64,000 nt of DNA from Ailurus styani. Its lineage: Eukaryota; Chordata; Mammalia; Carnivora; Ailuridae. Positions 23,820 to 37,138 of this stretch are shown here, piece after piece. The translations under genes and the position numbers were made by a program. The stretch is taken from NCBI GenBank assembly GCA_002007465.1, contig LNAC01000102.1:3665298-3729297 (forward strand), read 5' to 3'. Under the pieces are notes generated by a model. The model ran no database searches. It saw only the letters and a program-made list of their open reading frames with translations, and was not told the DNA's origin. Position 1 is the first letter of the stretch; every line of letters starts with the position of its first letter.

Positions 23820-24565
23820 GTTTCCAACACAGAACTCCTAAAACCCTTTGGAATTTCTTAAGTGGTGAGAGCTACAAGGGTATTTTTGTTATGTTAATGA
23901 GGTCGCTTAGGACCCTCACCTAAGGATGGGGCCTGGTTGCCAGGGGAACCAAGCATGCAATTAGAAAGTCAGACCTTTCAGTCTTACCCCCCTTGACCTC
24001 CTGAGAGGGGAAATGGGCTAGAGATTAAGTTCAATCACTAATGACCAATGATTTAATCAGTTGTGCCTATGTAATGAAGTATCCATTTGGTTGTCCAAAC
24101 CCAAAAAAACAAGGTTTGGAGAGCTTGCAGGTTGGTGAACATGTGGAGATCTGGGGAGAGTGGCATACTCGGTGAGGGAATAGAATTCCATGCCCTTTCT
24201 CTATACTTTGCCCCATCCATCTCTTGCATCTCTCTGTTCCTGAGTTATACTCTTTCATAAAAAGCAGGTTATCTAGTAAATAAAATGTTTCTGTGAGTTC
24301 TGTGAGCCACTCTAACAAATTAATTGAACCCAAGGAGGGGTTGTTGGAACTTTTAATCTATAGCCAATCAGTCAGAAGCCCAGGTGACAACCTGGACTTG
24401 CAGTTGGCTTGTGAATTGAGGAGAGGGTGGGTGGTCTTGTAGGACTGAGCACTTAACCTGTGGGACCTGAGGCTATATCCTGGTAGATAGTGTCAGAATT
24501 GAATTGGATTGCAGGGCACTAAGCAGCTGGTGTCCAAGAATGCGTGTTAGTATGGAGGAGACACC
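23820..24565 (+). mobile_element. Ancient LTR, probably ERVL class
   Basis: Contains motifs I associate with an old dispersed mammalian LTR: TTATGTTAATGAGGTCG, CCAATGATTTAATCAGTTGTGCC, TATGTAATGAAG, AGTAAATAAAATGTTTCTGTG (polyadenylation signal), GAACCCAAGGAGGGG and GATAGTGTCAGAATTGA. Orientation follows the AATAAA. The subfamily name is not certain and the boundaries are approximate. Confidence 0.55.
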
Positions 24566-24572
24566 ACCCCAA

Positions 24573-24600
24573 CACACACACACACACACTCACACACACT
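24573..24600 (+). repeat. (CA)n microsatellite, interrupted
   Basis: CACACACACACACACACTCACACACACT. Confidence 0.9.
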
Positions 24601-24694
24601 GTCACCCTGGAACAGGTGACCAGGACCCACTAGTTGTTGATTTGTCTGAAGAGTATCAGTTACTTTCTTAGCATCTGTTTTTCCTGTAAAAGAA

Positions 24695-24885
24695 AAATAG
24701 GTGCAATAAAGAGAACATAGGCTTTGGAATTAGAAAGATGTAGGTTGAAAACCCTGTTTCACCTTTACTAAGTGCATGGCTGGGAAATATACTTACCAAG
24801 TCTGAGCCTCAATTTCCTCATCTGTAAAGCAGAAATAAAAATAGTACTTCCTGGAGGTGATGGGAAGATGCCATCTATGCATATA
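24695..24885 (+). mobile_element. MIR, plus
   Basis: AACATAGGCTTTGGAATTAG, then CTGAGCCTCAATTTCCTCAT and CTGTAAAGCAGAAATAAAAATAGT (shown in parts) match the MIR core. Confidence 0.85.
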
Positions 24886-26484
24886 AACTATTAACAAGTG
24901 GAATCATTTCTTTATGATATTAACTGATTCATTTTGGTAACCATTTCTCATTTCTACTGATTTCAGATGAAGGAATATGTCTGCAAAGACATACTGCCCA
25001 TGTACGCTACCTTGTACATTTTAAATGCACCACTGAAATTCTGCCGTAAAATAAAGGAGAATGCTTACCTCTTTAAGAATATGTAATTATTGTTGACAGT
25101 CAACCAGCTTGAAGAAGCACTTCTGGGTTGATTAACAATGGCCCATAATTAAATACAACAGTACTTAGAAAAAGACCTGATGGTCCCAGAAAGAATTGTT
25201 TCGGGAATAATGAGTGTTTATCATTTTTATTTGCTTCCTAAGTGGCAGTTATCAACATTAGTTATTCAGATTTTTAATTAAGAATGGGAAAAATTAATAA
25301 GGTACTGCTGTCAAGAGAAACTTTTAAACATTTATCATCATAATATAAATTCAGTATCTCTATAATCACATGTATGACAGAATGTTGTTAAGAACACGAA
25401 GTGGTCTATACCACATTTTGCTTTAAGTAACATGTTTTATTAAGGAGGCTATTAAGTGGAAATCATCTTCATTACTTAAAATTGTTGCTTTCTCTCTTAG
25501 AGAAAGAACATTGATGTTCACAACAGGGTTAGAAACATACCTATAACACAGGGATATATAGCAAATAGAAAGAAAGTGTTTTGTTAGCACCCACCAGCTT
25601 TCCAGCCTGTATGAATATGTATTAAAAATATTTATATGTGTATTTATATATAAGTATGTATCTATTCTAGGTCCTCATATAATTTTTCCTAGATGTGGTT
25701 TTTTTAAAAGTTGTCTTTTGCCTCCTTCATTTCTCATTTTCAGATACACTGTTCTAAGTAAGACTCTACACCAACTTGATGATTCTAATTTTCTTTAGCT
25801 ATCACCAAAATAATCTGTAGTTAAAGAAGAAAGCTGAAAACCCATTACCCTATGCTACCTCTAGATACCCCCCAGGAAATAATATTAAAGGATTTTTTAA
25901 AGTATGAAGCCACAACAGTCAACAGAAAGAGAAAGGAGACAACAATAATAAAATTTTAGAATTTCTACAGCAGATAAAGCCATTAGATCTTTTGAACCAA
26001 TCCTCCTGCTGAGGAAATTTAGAAAAGCTGGATAAAGTATAAAATCATCTGATCGAAGGGAGTAGAGAGCTAAGAAAATAATGAAGCATTACCAAAATGA
26101 AGATTTACAAGAGGTCAGCATCAAGACAGGGAAGCCTAACTTTGGGGGCCACTTTCGCCCCTCAGAGCATTTGCTGATGTGTAGGAAAGGCAGAGGCTGA
26201 AGTCCTTTTGAAAATCTTTTCATAAGAAAGGAAAAAATTTGGAGTCTAGGAGAGAGTCAAGTCCTAGTAACCTAAAGGGCTGCATCCTAGGAACAAAGGT
26301 CAACACAAAGGGAACCATGCCTCTGCCAAAGGTGTAGAGCCCAACTCTGAATCATCTGTGTAGTTTAGAAAATCTCCAACCCAGAAACTTTAATGAACTG
26401 ACCTTGGATTGCTAGTAATCCCCAGTGGATGGAAGAAGCAAAGAAAAAATCCTACTTAGAAGGAGATATCCTAGACTTCCAACT
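24886..26484. other. No gene recognised
   Basis: AT-rich, apparently single-copy sequence before the antisense LINE-1 block. Confidence 0.5.
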
Positions 26485-29189
26485 CTTTTTATAAACTAAT
26501 TTTTTATATTTTTAATAAATGTTTTATTTTGCAATAGATTTAGACTTACAAGGAAAATTATGGAGATAGTAGAGAGTTCCCATATGCCCCACACATAGTC
26601 TCCCCCAGTATTAACATTTTCCATTATTGTGTTGCATTTAATGAACCAATATTGATATATCATCATCAGCTGAAACTTGTACTTTATTCAGATTTTCTTA
26701 GTTTATGTTTTGTTTTTGTTTTTGTTTTTTTTCCTGTTAATCTAACATCCTTTTTCTGTTTCAAGATACCATCCAGGACAACACATTACATTTAGTCATC
26801 ATGTCTGTCTCCGGAGGCTTCTCTTGGCAGTAATAGTTTCTTAGACTTTCCTTGTTTATGATGACCGTGATAGTTTTGAAGCATACCAATCAGGTATTTT
26901 GTAGAATGTCCCTCAATTGAGATTTGCCTGATGTTTTTCTCATGATTAGACTGGGCTATGGGGTTTTTTTGGAGGAAGATCAGAGAGGAAAAGTGCCATT
27001 TTTGTTATACTGTATGAAGGAAGCATACTATCAACATGACTTCACTGTTGATATTGACCTTGATTGAAGTTACGTTCATCAGGATTCTCTAGTGTAAAGG
27101 TAATCTTTTTCCCCCCTTTCTACATTGTACTCTTTAGAAGGATGTCACTGTACACAGGTCATACCTTAAAAATAGGAGTTATGCTGTACCTGCTTGAGGG
27201 CTTAAATTGTCTACATAAATTATTAGGAGTTCTTCTACCTGGGACCTTTGTCTATTCTCTGCCACTTACTTATTTTTTCAGTAATTTATTTGTATCTGTA
27301 TAGACTCATGAATATTTATTTTACACTTTGTGTGATAATCCAGTACTACTTCATTTTATTCCTAAAATTGCTCCAAATTTGGCCACTGGAAGCCCTTTCA
27401 GGTGCTGTGTCCCTTTGATATACCACCATCTTTGTGAAGCTGTTGTTGTATGGGATTTTATGGGGGTTGTATATGGGGTGTTTGGGGTGGGGGTTGTTTG
27501 TTTGGTTTGAGCACTTCCTTACTTTCTGGCACTATAAGACATTCTGGGTTCATCTTGTATATGTCCTGCCCCAGTTTTACAATAAGCCATTTCTCCAAGG
27601 AGTCCTGGTTTATTTTGCTGAAGAATGGCATTGTAAATCAAGATCTGGGTGTTAAATGTGTTCATTGCTATGGGAGCATCATTGCTTCTAGGCCCTCACA
27701 GCTGATTGAGAAAGGAAATATATGCATACTAACCAGAATATATATAATTATACATAAACATATATATCCATCTCTGTGTTAAACAGTAGTTTATACTGAT
27801 GTCTCCAACTCTACTCCTTTACCATATGGTTGATTCTTGCCTCTTCTTCCCCTTGCTTGTCTGTAACCTTGCACTCCAATAGTAAGAAATATGACTCCCG
27901 CCATCCACCATCTATTTACTTAACTCCTCAATTCTTTAACTCCTCAGTGTTATAGTTGTTTCAGAATTGTTAACTGATATCCCTGTTGAAGACAATTTTT
28001 TTCAACTAGAGTATACTACTTCTATACTGTTGTCTTAAGTTTTTTGTCTTTAGTCTTACAGACTCCACTCGTTTCTGAAATTATTTAGGTCAGCTTTTCC
28101 CCCCAACCCCTTCAGTGAGATTGTTTCATACATTTTTAATGCAGATAGGTTCTTTTGTCACAGTGTGCACTGTAGCATAGTTAGAGACTATCTAAAGGAT
28201 TTCTTAAATTTATATGCCATTAGATTTTCTCTTCTGCTGTAAAGTCTGATGGGTTTTGAAAAATATGTAGTGGTATGCATTATAGTATTATACAGAATAG
28301 TTCCACTGGCCTAACCTCCTATGTTTCACCTATTCAAAGCACAGATGCACTTCAAAACTCCGCTAACCTGTTTCACCTGTTTGTCTTCTGGGAAGTGTCA
28401 TATAAATGGAATGATACAGTATGTAGCCTTTTCAGACTGGCTTCTTTTACCTAGCAGTATGTATTCAAAATTCATCCATGTCTCTGGATGGTTTGATAGC
28501 TCATACCCTTTTATTGCTAATAGTGTTCCATTGTATGGATGTACACAGTTTCTTTATGATTTCACCTATTGAAGAACATCTTGGTTGCTCTAGGTTTTCA
28601 AAATTACTTTTAAAAAGCTGCTATAAACATTCAAATGCAGGTTTTTATGGGGAACATACATTTTCAAATAAATTGGGTAAATATGTAGGAGTTTGACTAA
28701 TGGATCATATAGTAAGAATATGGTTAACTTTGTAAAACACTGCCAAACAATCTTCCCAAGTACCCATACCGAAGTACACTACCACCAGTGATGAATGAGA
28801 GTTCCTGTTGCTCTACAGACTCATCAACAATCGGTAGTGTCCGTGTTTTGTTTTGTTGTTGTTTTTGTTTTTTAGTCATTCTAATAGGTACCGTAGTGAT
28901 ACCACATTGTTGTTTCAATTTGCATTTTCCTAATGACAAATGATGTTGAACATCTTTTCATATGCTTATTTGCCATCTGTATCTCTTCTTCAGTTAAGTG
29001 TTGTTCAGATCTTTCGCTCATTTTTAATTAGTTGTTAGGTTTCCTTATTGCTGAGCTTCAAGACTTCTTTATATATTCAGGATACAAGTTCTTTATCAGC
29101 AATGTATTAAGCAAATATTTTTCCCAGTTTGTGGCTTATCTTTTAATTTTGTTTACAGTGTCTTTACCAGAACAGAAGTTTTTCATTCT

Positions 29190-29387
29190 TTTTTTTTTTA
29201 AGATTTTATTTATTTATTTAACAGAGAGAGAGAGAGATCACAAGTAGGCAGAGCAGCAGGCAGAGAGAGAGGGGGAAGCAGGCTCCCCACTGAGCAGAGA
29301 GCCTGATGTGGGACTCGATCCCAGGAACCTGAGATCATGACCTGAGCCGAAGGCAGAGGCTTAACCCACTGAGCCACCCAGGCGCCC
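29190..29387 (-). mobile_element. CAN-SINE, minus, young, with TSD
   Basis: Poly(T), AAGATTTTATTTATTTATTT, GAGATCACAAGTAGGCAGAG, CCACCCAGGCGCCC head complement. GAAGTTTTTCATTCT at 29175-29189 and 29388-29402 is a perfect duplication. It splits an antisense L1. Confidence 0.96.
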
Positions 29388-29486
29388 GAAGTTTTTCATT
29401 CTAATAAAATCCAATGTATCATTTTTTTTCTCTCATGGATCATGCTCTTGTGTTGTATCTAAAATCTTATTATCAAGACTAAGGTC

Positions 29487-29680
29487 AGGGATGCGTGGGT
29501 AGCTCGGGTGGTTAAGCATCCCACTTTTGATTTTGGCTCAAGTCATGATCTCAGCATCATGAGATCAAACCACAAGATGGGCTTCACCCTGAGCATAGAG
29601 CCTACTTAAGATTCTCTCTTTCCTTCGCCTTCTGCCCTTCCCCTCCACTCATACACTCTCTCAAGGAAGGAAGGAAGGAC
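29487..29680 (+). mobile_element. CAN-SINE, plus
   Basis: GGGATGCGTGGGTAGCTCGG head, TTTTGGCTCAAGTCATGATC, and an unusual (GGAA)n tail (AAGGAAGGAAGGAAGGAC) in place of (AAAT)n. GACTAAGGTCA repeats on both sides. Confidence 0.9.
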
Positions 29681-29884
29681 GGACTAAGGTCATGTAGATT
29701 TCCTCCTATATTTTCTTCTAGAAGATTGACATGTATTTCACATTAATGTGTAAGGTGCATTTGTAATTAATTTCTGGGTNAGGACGGACTAAGGTCATGT
29801 AGATTTCCCCCTATATTTTCTCCTAGAAGATTGACATGTATTTCACATTAATGTGTAAGGTGCATTTGTAATTAATTTCTGGGT
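29676..29884 (+). repeat. Direct repeat around a single N
   Basis: Copies 29676-29779 and 29781-29884 (104 bp each) differ by two T/C changes; N at 29780. Confidence 0.9.
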
Positions 29885-30164
29885 AAGGTGCAATGTCTGT
29901 GTCTAGCTCCATTTTTGGTTTGTTTTCTGTGGGTTTGGAGATTTTTTTTGTTTGTATGGTTTGCTTTGTTTTTTTGCTTATGGCACCATTTGTTGAATAG
30001 ACAATTCTTTCTCCACCAAATTGCCTTTGCGTCTTCCTCAAAAATCAATTGACCGTATTTGTGTGGGCCAACTTCTTTATTCTTTTCCATTGATTTTTGC
30101 ATGTATTTTTCCACCAGTACCCGACTATCTTTCTTACTGTAGCTCAACCCTTAAAATATAGTGT

Positions 30165-31285
30165 GTGACATACAGTAAGAAAAAAATAACCACTTAGACA
30201 AGGAGATAATACAACATGAAAAAGAAAACAGAAAAAACAAGACAATGGAAGCCACCCCGAAAGCTACAGAATTTGGAATTATCAGACTATTCTTACTATA
30301 TACAGTGAGATAAAAGATAATAAAATTTTAGCACAGAAGTATAAACTATTTTCAAAATAGAAATCTCAACTGAAAAAGTAGAATGACTGAAATTAAGAAC
30401 AATAAATTAGATCCAGATGATGGGAAATAGTGAAATAAAAGATAAGTTGATATGATGAAATGAAAGGGATGGAGAAGGTTGAAAAAACACGAGTATATGT
30501 GATACACAGAATAGAGTGAGATGACATAAATCTTAGAAACTGGAATCACAGAATAAAAGAGAAAGAAAATAGGGTGATGCAATATTTGAAGAAATAAAGG
30601 CAAGACTTTTCCAAAGAAAGCCATAGATTCAATCCACAGATTCAAGAGTTAAAACAAATCCAGAGAGATATAAATAACATAACCTGCCCAGACTGACACA
30701 TCATCATGAAACTACAGAAAATAAAGACAAAATGAAATGCTTTACAAAGTAGCCAAAGAATATATGTTGGATTATTTCCAAATGAGGAACAATTAGACTG
30801 ATACCTGATTTCAGTAGAAACAATGGAAACCAGAACACATTGGAATGTTATCTTCAAAGTGCTGAAAGAAAACAAACTTAAAATTCTATAGGTAGGGAAA
30901 CTATCTTTCGATAACGAAGGTGACATTAAAGCCATTTTAGCAAATAAAGATTGAGATAAATCATTAGCAGCATAATTACAATAAAGGAAACATTCAAATG
31001 AGTTTTTTGAGCAAAAAGGAAAATTTTTTTGAAATGGAGGAAGGAGTTAAAAGAAGGAAAATAAAATATTTTATAAATCCAAAAGAATACTAACTTTAGA
31101 AACAATAATGATATATGTAGGAGGAAATGGTGAGTGGCCTGCTCATATGTACGAGGTACTTTTTGGAGTGATTGCAGTTAATTACATCCCAACAAATCTA
31201 TATTAAAAAATAATTAAATAAGTTATAAATAAATGAATGCAACTTAGAAAAATTTTAAGTAGACTGATAATTATTAAAGAAATAG
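30165..31285 (+). mobile_element. LINE-1 / HAL1 ORF1-like remnant
   Basis: Plus-strand text such as AATCCACAGATTCAAGAG, GACTGACACATCATCATGA, CTGATTTCAGTAGAAACAATGGAA and ATCTTCAAAGTGCTGAAAG is characteristic of the C-terminal part of ORF1 in old L1M/HAL1 elements. Frames are broken by stops. The 97-codon frames on the minus strand are antisense shadows. Confidence 0.65.
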
Positions 31286-31289
31286 AATC

Positions 31290-32290
31290 CAGGGAGGTTA
31301 CATCATTAAGATGGAGACCTAGGTCACTCCCAACTTCAATAAGCCTCCCAAGAAGACGAGCTAGCAACTATCCATAGACAAGATACCATTCTGAAAATCT
31401 CAGAACCCAGGTGTAAGACTGAAGCATCCCCTTGGACCACAGTGATGGAGAAGAATCTCATTAGAAGAGTAAGGGAAGCAGTTTCACCTTGACTACATTG
31501 CTACTCCCGCAGAAAGATACAGTGCTGCACTGAGAGAACTTACGGTTTTTCTATTGAGAAAAGAGAGCCCAAAGTGGGCATCTAGCAACCCCAGCATTAT
31601 AGGATGCTTCTCAGGAGGCGTATTCAGATCTCACCTCACAAGAATCACTGGGAAAATGTGCTCAGTTCAACCACTGGGGATCAAAAAGAGATGGGTAAGA
31701 GGATAGGTGCAAACAGCACTCAGACCTGGATCTTGGAGGGCCACATTCCTGCTTGTAGCTGTACCTAAGCAGAAATCTTAGTCAGTGGCTCTGACCACCT
31801 GCATGGCCAAGCTCATGGCCCCATCTGGCCAGGTAGCTCGCAGCAGTTCTGCATGATTTGGGTCTCCAGCCAATAGGCTGGACTAGTCATGGAGCATGTT
31901 CTATGGTCCCACCCATGCAGGGAAGCAGATTCACAGCCCTGCCCAATTGCTGTGCATAGCTTCCAGTCCCATCTAATCAAAAAACATGTACAGAGAACCC
32001 AGACAGCTACAGAGTCCATCCTATAGTCCCTCCCTGGCAATGAACCAAACCAGAATCCCTGCACAATGGCTGAACATAGACCTCTGGCCACACATAACCA
32101 GGGAGCCTGAGCAGCGACCCTAGGTAGCCTTGGATCCCAGCCTGTCACATTGCCCAGCGGGGGATCCCAACCTATGTACCACCTGAATACGGAACCCAGC
32201 CCCAAGCTTTCCCTGGACAAGGAGCCCAGCCAGTGACCCTGACCAAGCAGAGGTTAGCATATGGTACCACCTGACCAGAACTAAAATGTA
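31290..32290 (+). mobile_element. Possible LINE-1 5' UTR-like segment
   Basis: A less AT-rich, proline/glycine-codon-like stretch begins AAGATGGAGACCTAGGTCACTCCC and continues CCCAAGAAGACGAGCTAGCAAC. It lies directly upstream of other L1 fragments and resembles L1 5' UTR style, but I cannot assign it firmly. It carries a 135-codon minus-strand frame (31813-32220) without recognisable domains; I treat that as chance. Confidence 0.35.
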
Positions 32291-32307
32291 AAACCTAAAA
32301 CCATAAA

Positions 32308-32486
32308 GGGGTGCTTAGGTGGCTCCGTCACTTAAGCATCCAACTCCTGATTTTGGCTCAGGTCATGATCTCAGGGTTGTGAGATCAAGCCCTGCATCTG
32401 GCTCCCCTCTGGGCATGGAGCCTACATAAAATTCTCTCTCATGCTCTCTTTCTAAAAAAACAAAACAAAACAAAACAAAACAAGGA
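32308..32486 (+). mobile_element. CAN-SINE, plus, (CAAAA)n tail
   Basis: GGGGTGCTTAGGTGGCTCCG head, GGCTCAGGTCATGATCTCAG, and a (CAAAA) repeat tail at 32459-32483. TAAAACCATAAA on both sides is the duplication. Confidence 0.92.
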
Positions 32487-32815
32487 GACTTAAAACCATA
32501 AAACTCTTAGAAGAAAACAGAGGGGGAAAGCTCCTTGACATTGGTCTTTGCAATGATATTTTTTAGATATGATCTATCAACAAAATATCAAACAAAATAA
32601 TAAACAAGTGTTTTGTCAACAAAAATAAACAAGTGGAAATAATCAAACTAAAATGTTTCTGCACAACAAAAGAAATCATCAACAAAATGAAAAAAACATA
32701 TGGAATGGGAGAAATGATTTCCAAATCATCTTTCTGATAAGGAATTAATATCCAAAATATATAAGGAATTGCTACAACTCAATAGCAAAAAACCAAAATT
32801 CTCTGATCAAAAGAC
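32487..32815 (+). mobile_element. LINE-1 ORF2 distal fragment
   Basis: AAAGCTCCTTGACATTGG and CAAAATATATAAGGAATTGC match the distal ORF2 region that appears again at about 35850-36110. It ends abruptly where a second L1 copy begins mid-ORF2 (32816), so these are two separate insertions or a rearrangement. Confidence 0.7.
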
Positions 32816-35800
32816 ATAGAATGGCTGGATGGATTTTTAAAAATCCAGTGATATGCTGCTTAAGACTTATTTTATTTTTAAAGACACACATAGACTGAGA
32901 ATGAAGGGATGGAAGAAGATGTTTCAAGTAAAGATAACAAAAAAAGAAAAGGAGGAATAGCTTTACTTCTATCAGGAAAAATAGATTTTAGATTAAAAAC
33001 AGTAAAAAGAGACAAAGAAGGTCATTATATAATCAAAAAGGGGTCAATCCATCAAGAAGATATAACAATTATAAATATTTATGCATATAGAATATAAATA
33101 TAGAAAAACACTAAATATAAACATAAATATAGAAAGCAAAACTAACAGAACTGGAAGGTAAAATAAAAACGAATACAATAATAGCTGGCGATTTTAACAC
33201 CCAACTGTTAATACTGGATAGATTATACAGACAGAGAATAAATAAGGAACAGTGGATTTGAACAACACTTTACACCAAATGGATCTAACAGACAGATACA
33301 GAACATTTTATCCTACAAAACTAGGATACGCATTCTTCTCAAGCATACATGGACCAATTATAGGATAGACTATATGTTAGGCCACAAAACAAGTCTTAGA
33401 AAATCAAAAAAGATTGAAATCATACTATCTTCTCTGACCACAATGGTATGAAACTAGAAATCAGTAAGAGTAAGAAAACTAGAAATTCACAATTGCATAG
33501 AAATTAAACAGCACTTTCCTAAACAACCAGTGGATCAAAGAATAAATTAAAGAGGAAGTAAAAAGAATCTAGAAATAAACAAAAATAGAAATACAGCACA
33601 TCAAAACTTAATGGGATGCAGCAAAAGCAGTTCTAAAAGGAAAGGTGATAGCAATAAATGCCTACCTTAAGAAGAAGAAAGGTCTCAAATAAACAACATA
33701 ACTCTATGCCTCAAGGAACTAGAAAAAGAACAAACTTAAACGAAAGTTAGCAGATGGAAGAAAATAATAAAGATTAGAGCATAAATAGAGAATAGGAAAA
33801 CAATAGAAAGGGTTAATGACATTAAGAGTTAGTTCTTTGAAAAAATAAACAAAACTGACAAACCAAACTTGATTAACCAAGGGGAAAAAAGGATCCAAAT
33901 CAACAAAATTATAAATAAAAAATTTCAAAAAAAAATTCACGACTGATACCACAAAAATACAAATGATCGTAAAATGCTACTGTGAACAACTGTATGCTAA
34001 CAAAGTGGACAACCTAGAAGAAATAGATGAATTCATAGAAACATGCAGCATACCAAGACTGAATCAGGAAGAAATAGAAAATCTCAACAGACAGTAGTAA
34101 GGAGACTGAATCAGTAATCAAAATCTTTCAACCAAAAAAAATTTAAAAAGCCCAGGACGAGATGGGTTCACTGATGAATTTTACCAAATGCTTAAAGAGG
34201 AATTTACACCAATCCTTCTCAAACTCTTCCAAAAATAGAAGAGGGAACACTCCCAAACTCAATTTATGGGAGAGCATTATGCTGATACCAAGGACAGAAA
34301 AGGACATTGTGAGAAAAGAAAAATTAGGCCAGTAACTCTGATTAATATAGATGCAAAAGTTCTCAATAAAATACTAGCAAATCAAATTCAGGAGCACATT
34401 AAAAGGATCATTCACCATGATCAAGTGAGATTTATCCCTGAGATACAGGGATGGTTCAACATAGGGAAATTAATAAATGTGATATATCACATTAATAGAA
34501 TTTAAGAAAAAAAATCATGATTGCACCAATAGACACAGAAAAAGCATTTGATAAAATTTAACATTTGTTAAATGATAAAAACTCTTAAATTAGATATAGA
34601 AGGAATATACCTCAACATAATAAAGGCCACAGATGACAAGTCCACAACTAACATACTCAACAGTGAAATATTGAAAGTTTTTCCTCTAAAATCAGGACTA
34701 AGACAGGGTGCCCACTCTCACCACTCTTATTCAAGTCCTAGCTAGAGTAACCAAGCAAAAAGGAAATAAATAAAAGACTTCAGAAATGGAAAGGAGGAAC
34801 TAAAATTGTCTCTATTAGCAGATGACATGAATTAATATGTATAAAAATCTTTAAAACTCCACCAAAAATATGTTAGATCTACACAATAAATTCAGTAAAG
34901 TTACAAGATACAAAATTAACATACAAAAAGCAGTAAAATTTCTATGCAGGAGTTAATTATCTGAAAAAAATATTTTAAAATTATCTTATTTACAATAGTA
35001 TCAGAAGCAATAAAATAATTAGGCAAAATTTAACCAAGAAGTTGAAATATCTCTACACTGAAAAGTACCAAATGTTAAGGAAAGAAATCAAAGATGATGC
35101 AAGTAAATGAAAAAGTACCCCATATTCATGGATTGGAAAACTAATATTGTTAAAATGTACATACTACCCAAAGGAATCTATAGATTTAATGCAATTACTA
35201 TCAAAATTCCAATGGTAGTTTTTATAGAAGTAGAAAAAACAATCCAAGGGCGCCTGGGTGGCTCAGTGGGTTAAAGCCTCTGCTTTCGGCTCAGGTCATG
35301 ATCTCAGCGTCCTGGGATGGAGGCCCGCATCTGGCTCTCTGCTCAGCAGGGAGCCTGCTTCCTCCTCTCCCTGTCTCTCTGCCTGCCTCTCTCCCTACTT
35401 GTAATCTCTCTCTGTGTCAAATAAATAAATAAAATCTTTAAAAAAAAAAAGAAAAAACAATCCGAAAATTTATATGGAACCACAAAAGACCCCCAAAAGC
35501 CAAAGTAATCTTAAGAAAGAAGAACAAAGAGGGAAGCATCACACTTACTGATTTTAAGCTATATTATAAAGCTTTAGTGATCAAAACTATGGTACTGGCA
35601 TAAAAACAGACACATAGATCAACAGAACAGAATTAAGAGCCCATAAATAAAACCGTACATTCACAATCACCTAATATTTGACAAGGAGACAAGAATGCTC
35701 AATAGAGAAAAGACATTCTCTTCAGTAAATGGTGCTGGGAAAATTAGATATTCACATGCAAAACAATGAAGCCAGATCTTTATCTTAACGCCAGTTACAA

Positions 35801-37120
35801 AAGTTAACTTGAAATAGATGAAAGATTTACAGGTAAGACCTGAAATTATAAAACTATAAAAGAAAGCAGGGAAAAAAGCTCCTTGACATGAGTATTGGCA
35901 CTGATTTTTAGATATGATACCTAAAACACAAGCAACAAAATAAAAAATTAAAAAGTGGGATTATATGAAACTAAAATGCTTTTGCACAGCAAAGAAAATG
36001 ATCAACGAAAACAAAAACTCAGCCTATGGAATAGGAGAAAGTATTTGTAAATCTAATATCTAATAAGGGATTAATATGCAAAATATATAAAGAACTTATA
36101 CAACTCAATAGCAAAAAAAAAAATCCAATTTAAAAATGGGCAGAAGACTTAAAAAGATATTTTTCCAAAGAAGACATACAAATGCCAACAGGTACATGAA
36201 AATGTGCTCAATATTACTAATCGTGAAATCAAATCAAAATGCAAATTTGATCACCAGGAGCTATCACTTCTTGTCTGTTGCAATCACTATCATCAAAAAG
36301 ACAAGAAATAACAAATACTGGTGAGGAGATTGAGAAAAGGGAACCCTTGTGCACTCTTAGTGGGATTGTAAATTGGAACAACCATTATGGAAAACAGTAT
36401 GGAGATTCCTCAAAACAATAAAAAAAAAAGGACTACCATGTGAACCAGCAACTCCACCGTGGGCATATATCTGAAGGAAACGAAATCATTCTGTCAAGCG
36501 ATATCTGCCCCTCTATGTTCATTGCCACATTATTCACAATGTGATAGCATGTGATAGATATACATACACTGTATATACACATACAATACAATATTATTCA
36601 ACTGTACAATATAAGGAAATCCTAACATTTGTGACAACATGGATGGACCATGAGGGCATAATGCTAAGTGAAATAAGACAGAAAAATAATATACTGTAAT
36701 CTCACTTATATGTGGAATCTAAAAAATGAGACTCATAGAAAAAGAGTAGAGATAGGCTGGTGGGGAAAGCAGAAGGTGGTGAGAAATTGTCAATCAAAGG
36801 ATAAAAACTTCCAGTTACAAGATGAATAAGTTCTAGGGTGTAATGTATAGCATGATAATAACAGTTAACAAGACTGTAGTATATACATGGGAAGTTACTA
36901 AGAAAGTAAATCTTGAAATCTTTTTACCACACACATACACACACACACAAAATGGTAACTAGGTGAAGTGGTAGATGTGTTAATTAACCTTATTGTGGTA
37001 ATCACTTCTCACTATTATACGTATATCAAATCACCATATTGATACCTTAAACTTAACACAATGCTATATGTCAACTGTGTCTCCATAAAGCTGGGAGTTA
37101 AAAAAAAATAAAATGAGGTA
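32816..37120 (+). mobile_element. LINE-1 (L1MA/L1MB-like), 5'-truncated, decayed
   Basis: A 5'-truncated L1 carrying most of ORF2 and the 3' UTR. The endonuclease part is readable at 32909-33097 (GGIALLLSGKIDF, RDKEGHYIIKKGSIHQED, ITIINIYA). The reverse transcriptase part is at 34266-34505 ([39 protein letters not shown]). The distal region follows, with TATGTGGAATCTAAAAAATG. The 3' UTR ends CATAAAGCTGGGAGTTAAAAA near 37100. Many stops and frameshifts are present. A CAN-SINE splits it at 35249-35450. The encoded protein was an endonuclease/reverse transcriptase for target-primed reverse transcription; this copy cannot make it. Confidence 0.9.
35249..35450 (+). mobile_element. CAN-SINE, plus, inside LINE-1
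   Basis: GGGCGCCTGGGTGGCTCAGT head, TACTTGTAATCTCTCTCTGT and poly(A). AGAAAAAACAATCC occurs on both sides and is the target-site duplication. Near consensus, hence young. Confidence 0.96.
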
Positions 37121-37138
37121 AAAAAATAAAATGAAATT

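Larger units (their letters stand above)
26485..30150 (-). mobile_element. LINE-1 fragments, antisense
   Basis: An ancient L1 lies in reverse, interrupted by two CAN-SINEs (29190-29387 and 29487-29680). Landmarks on the plus strand are TTGCAATAGATTTAGACTTACA, TTTTGTAGAATGTCCCTCAA, CCACTGCCAAACAATCTTCC-like text near 28740, TTCTTTATATATTCAGGATA, TTTATCAGCAATGTATTAAG and CACCATTTGTTGAATAGACA. The last are the familiar antisense of the distal ORF2 region. All frames are broken. Several 60-110 codon frames here are chance frames in this repeat. It may be two L1 copies rather than one. Confidence 0.75.

Noticed and set aside
31813..32220. 135-codon minus-strand ORF
   Set aside because: It falls in a probable L1-derived segment and has no domain pattern; the tryptophan/cysteine-rich text looks like chance reading.
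32909..33097. 62-codon ORF with endonuclease-like text
   Set aside because: Real similarity, but to L1 ORF2; it is part of a dead LINE-1, not a host gene.
34266..34505. 79-codon ORF with reverse-transcriptase text
   Set aside because: Part of the same dead LINE-1 ORF2; surrounding frames are broken.
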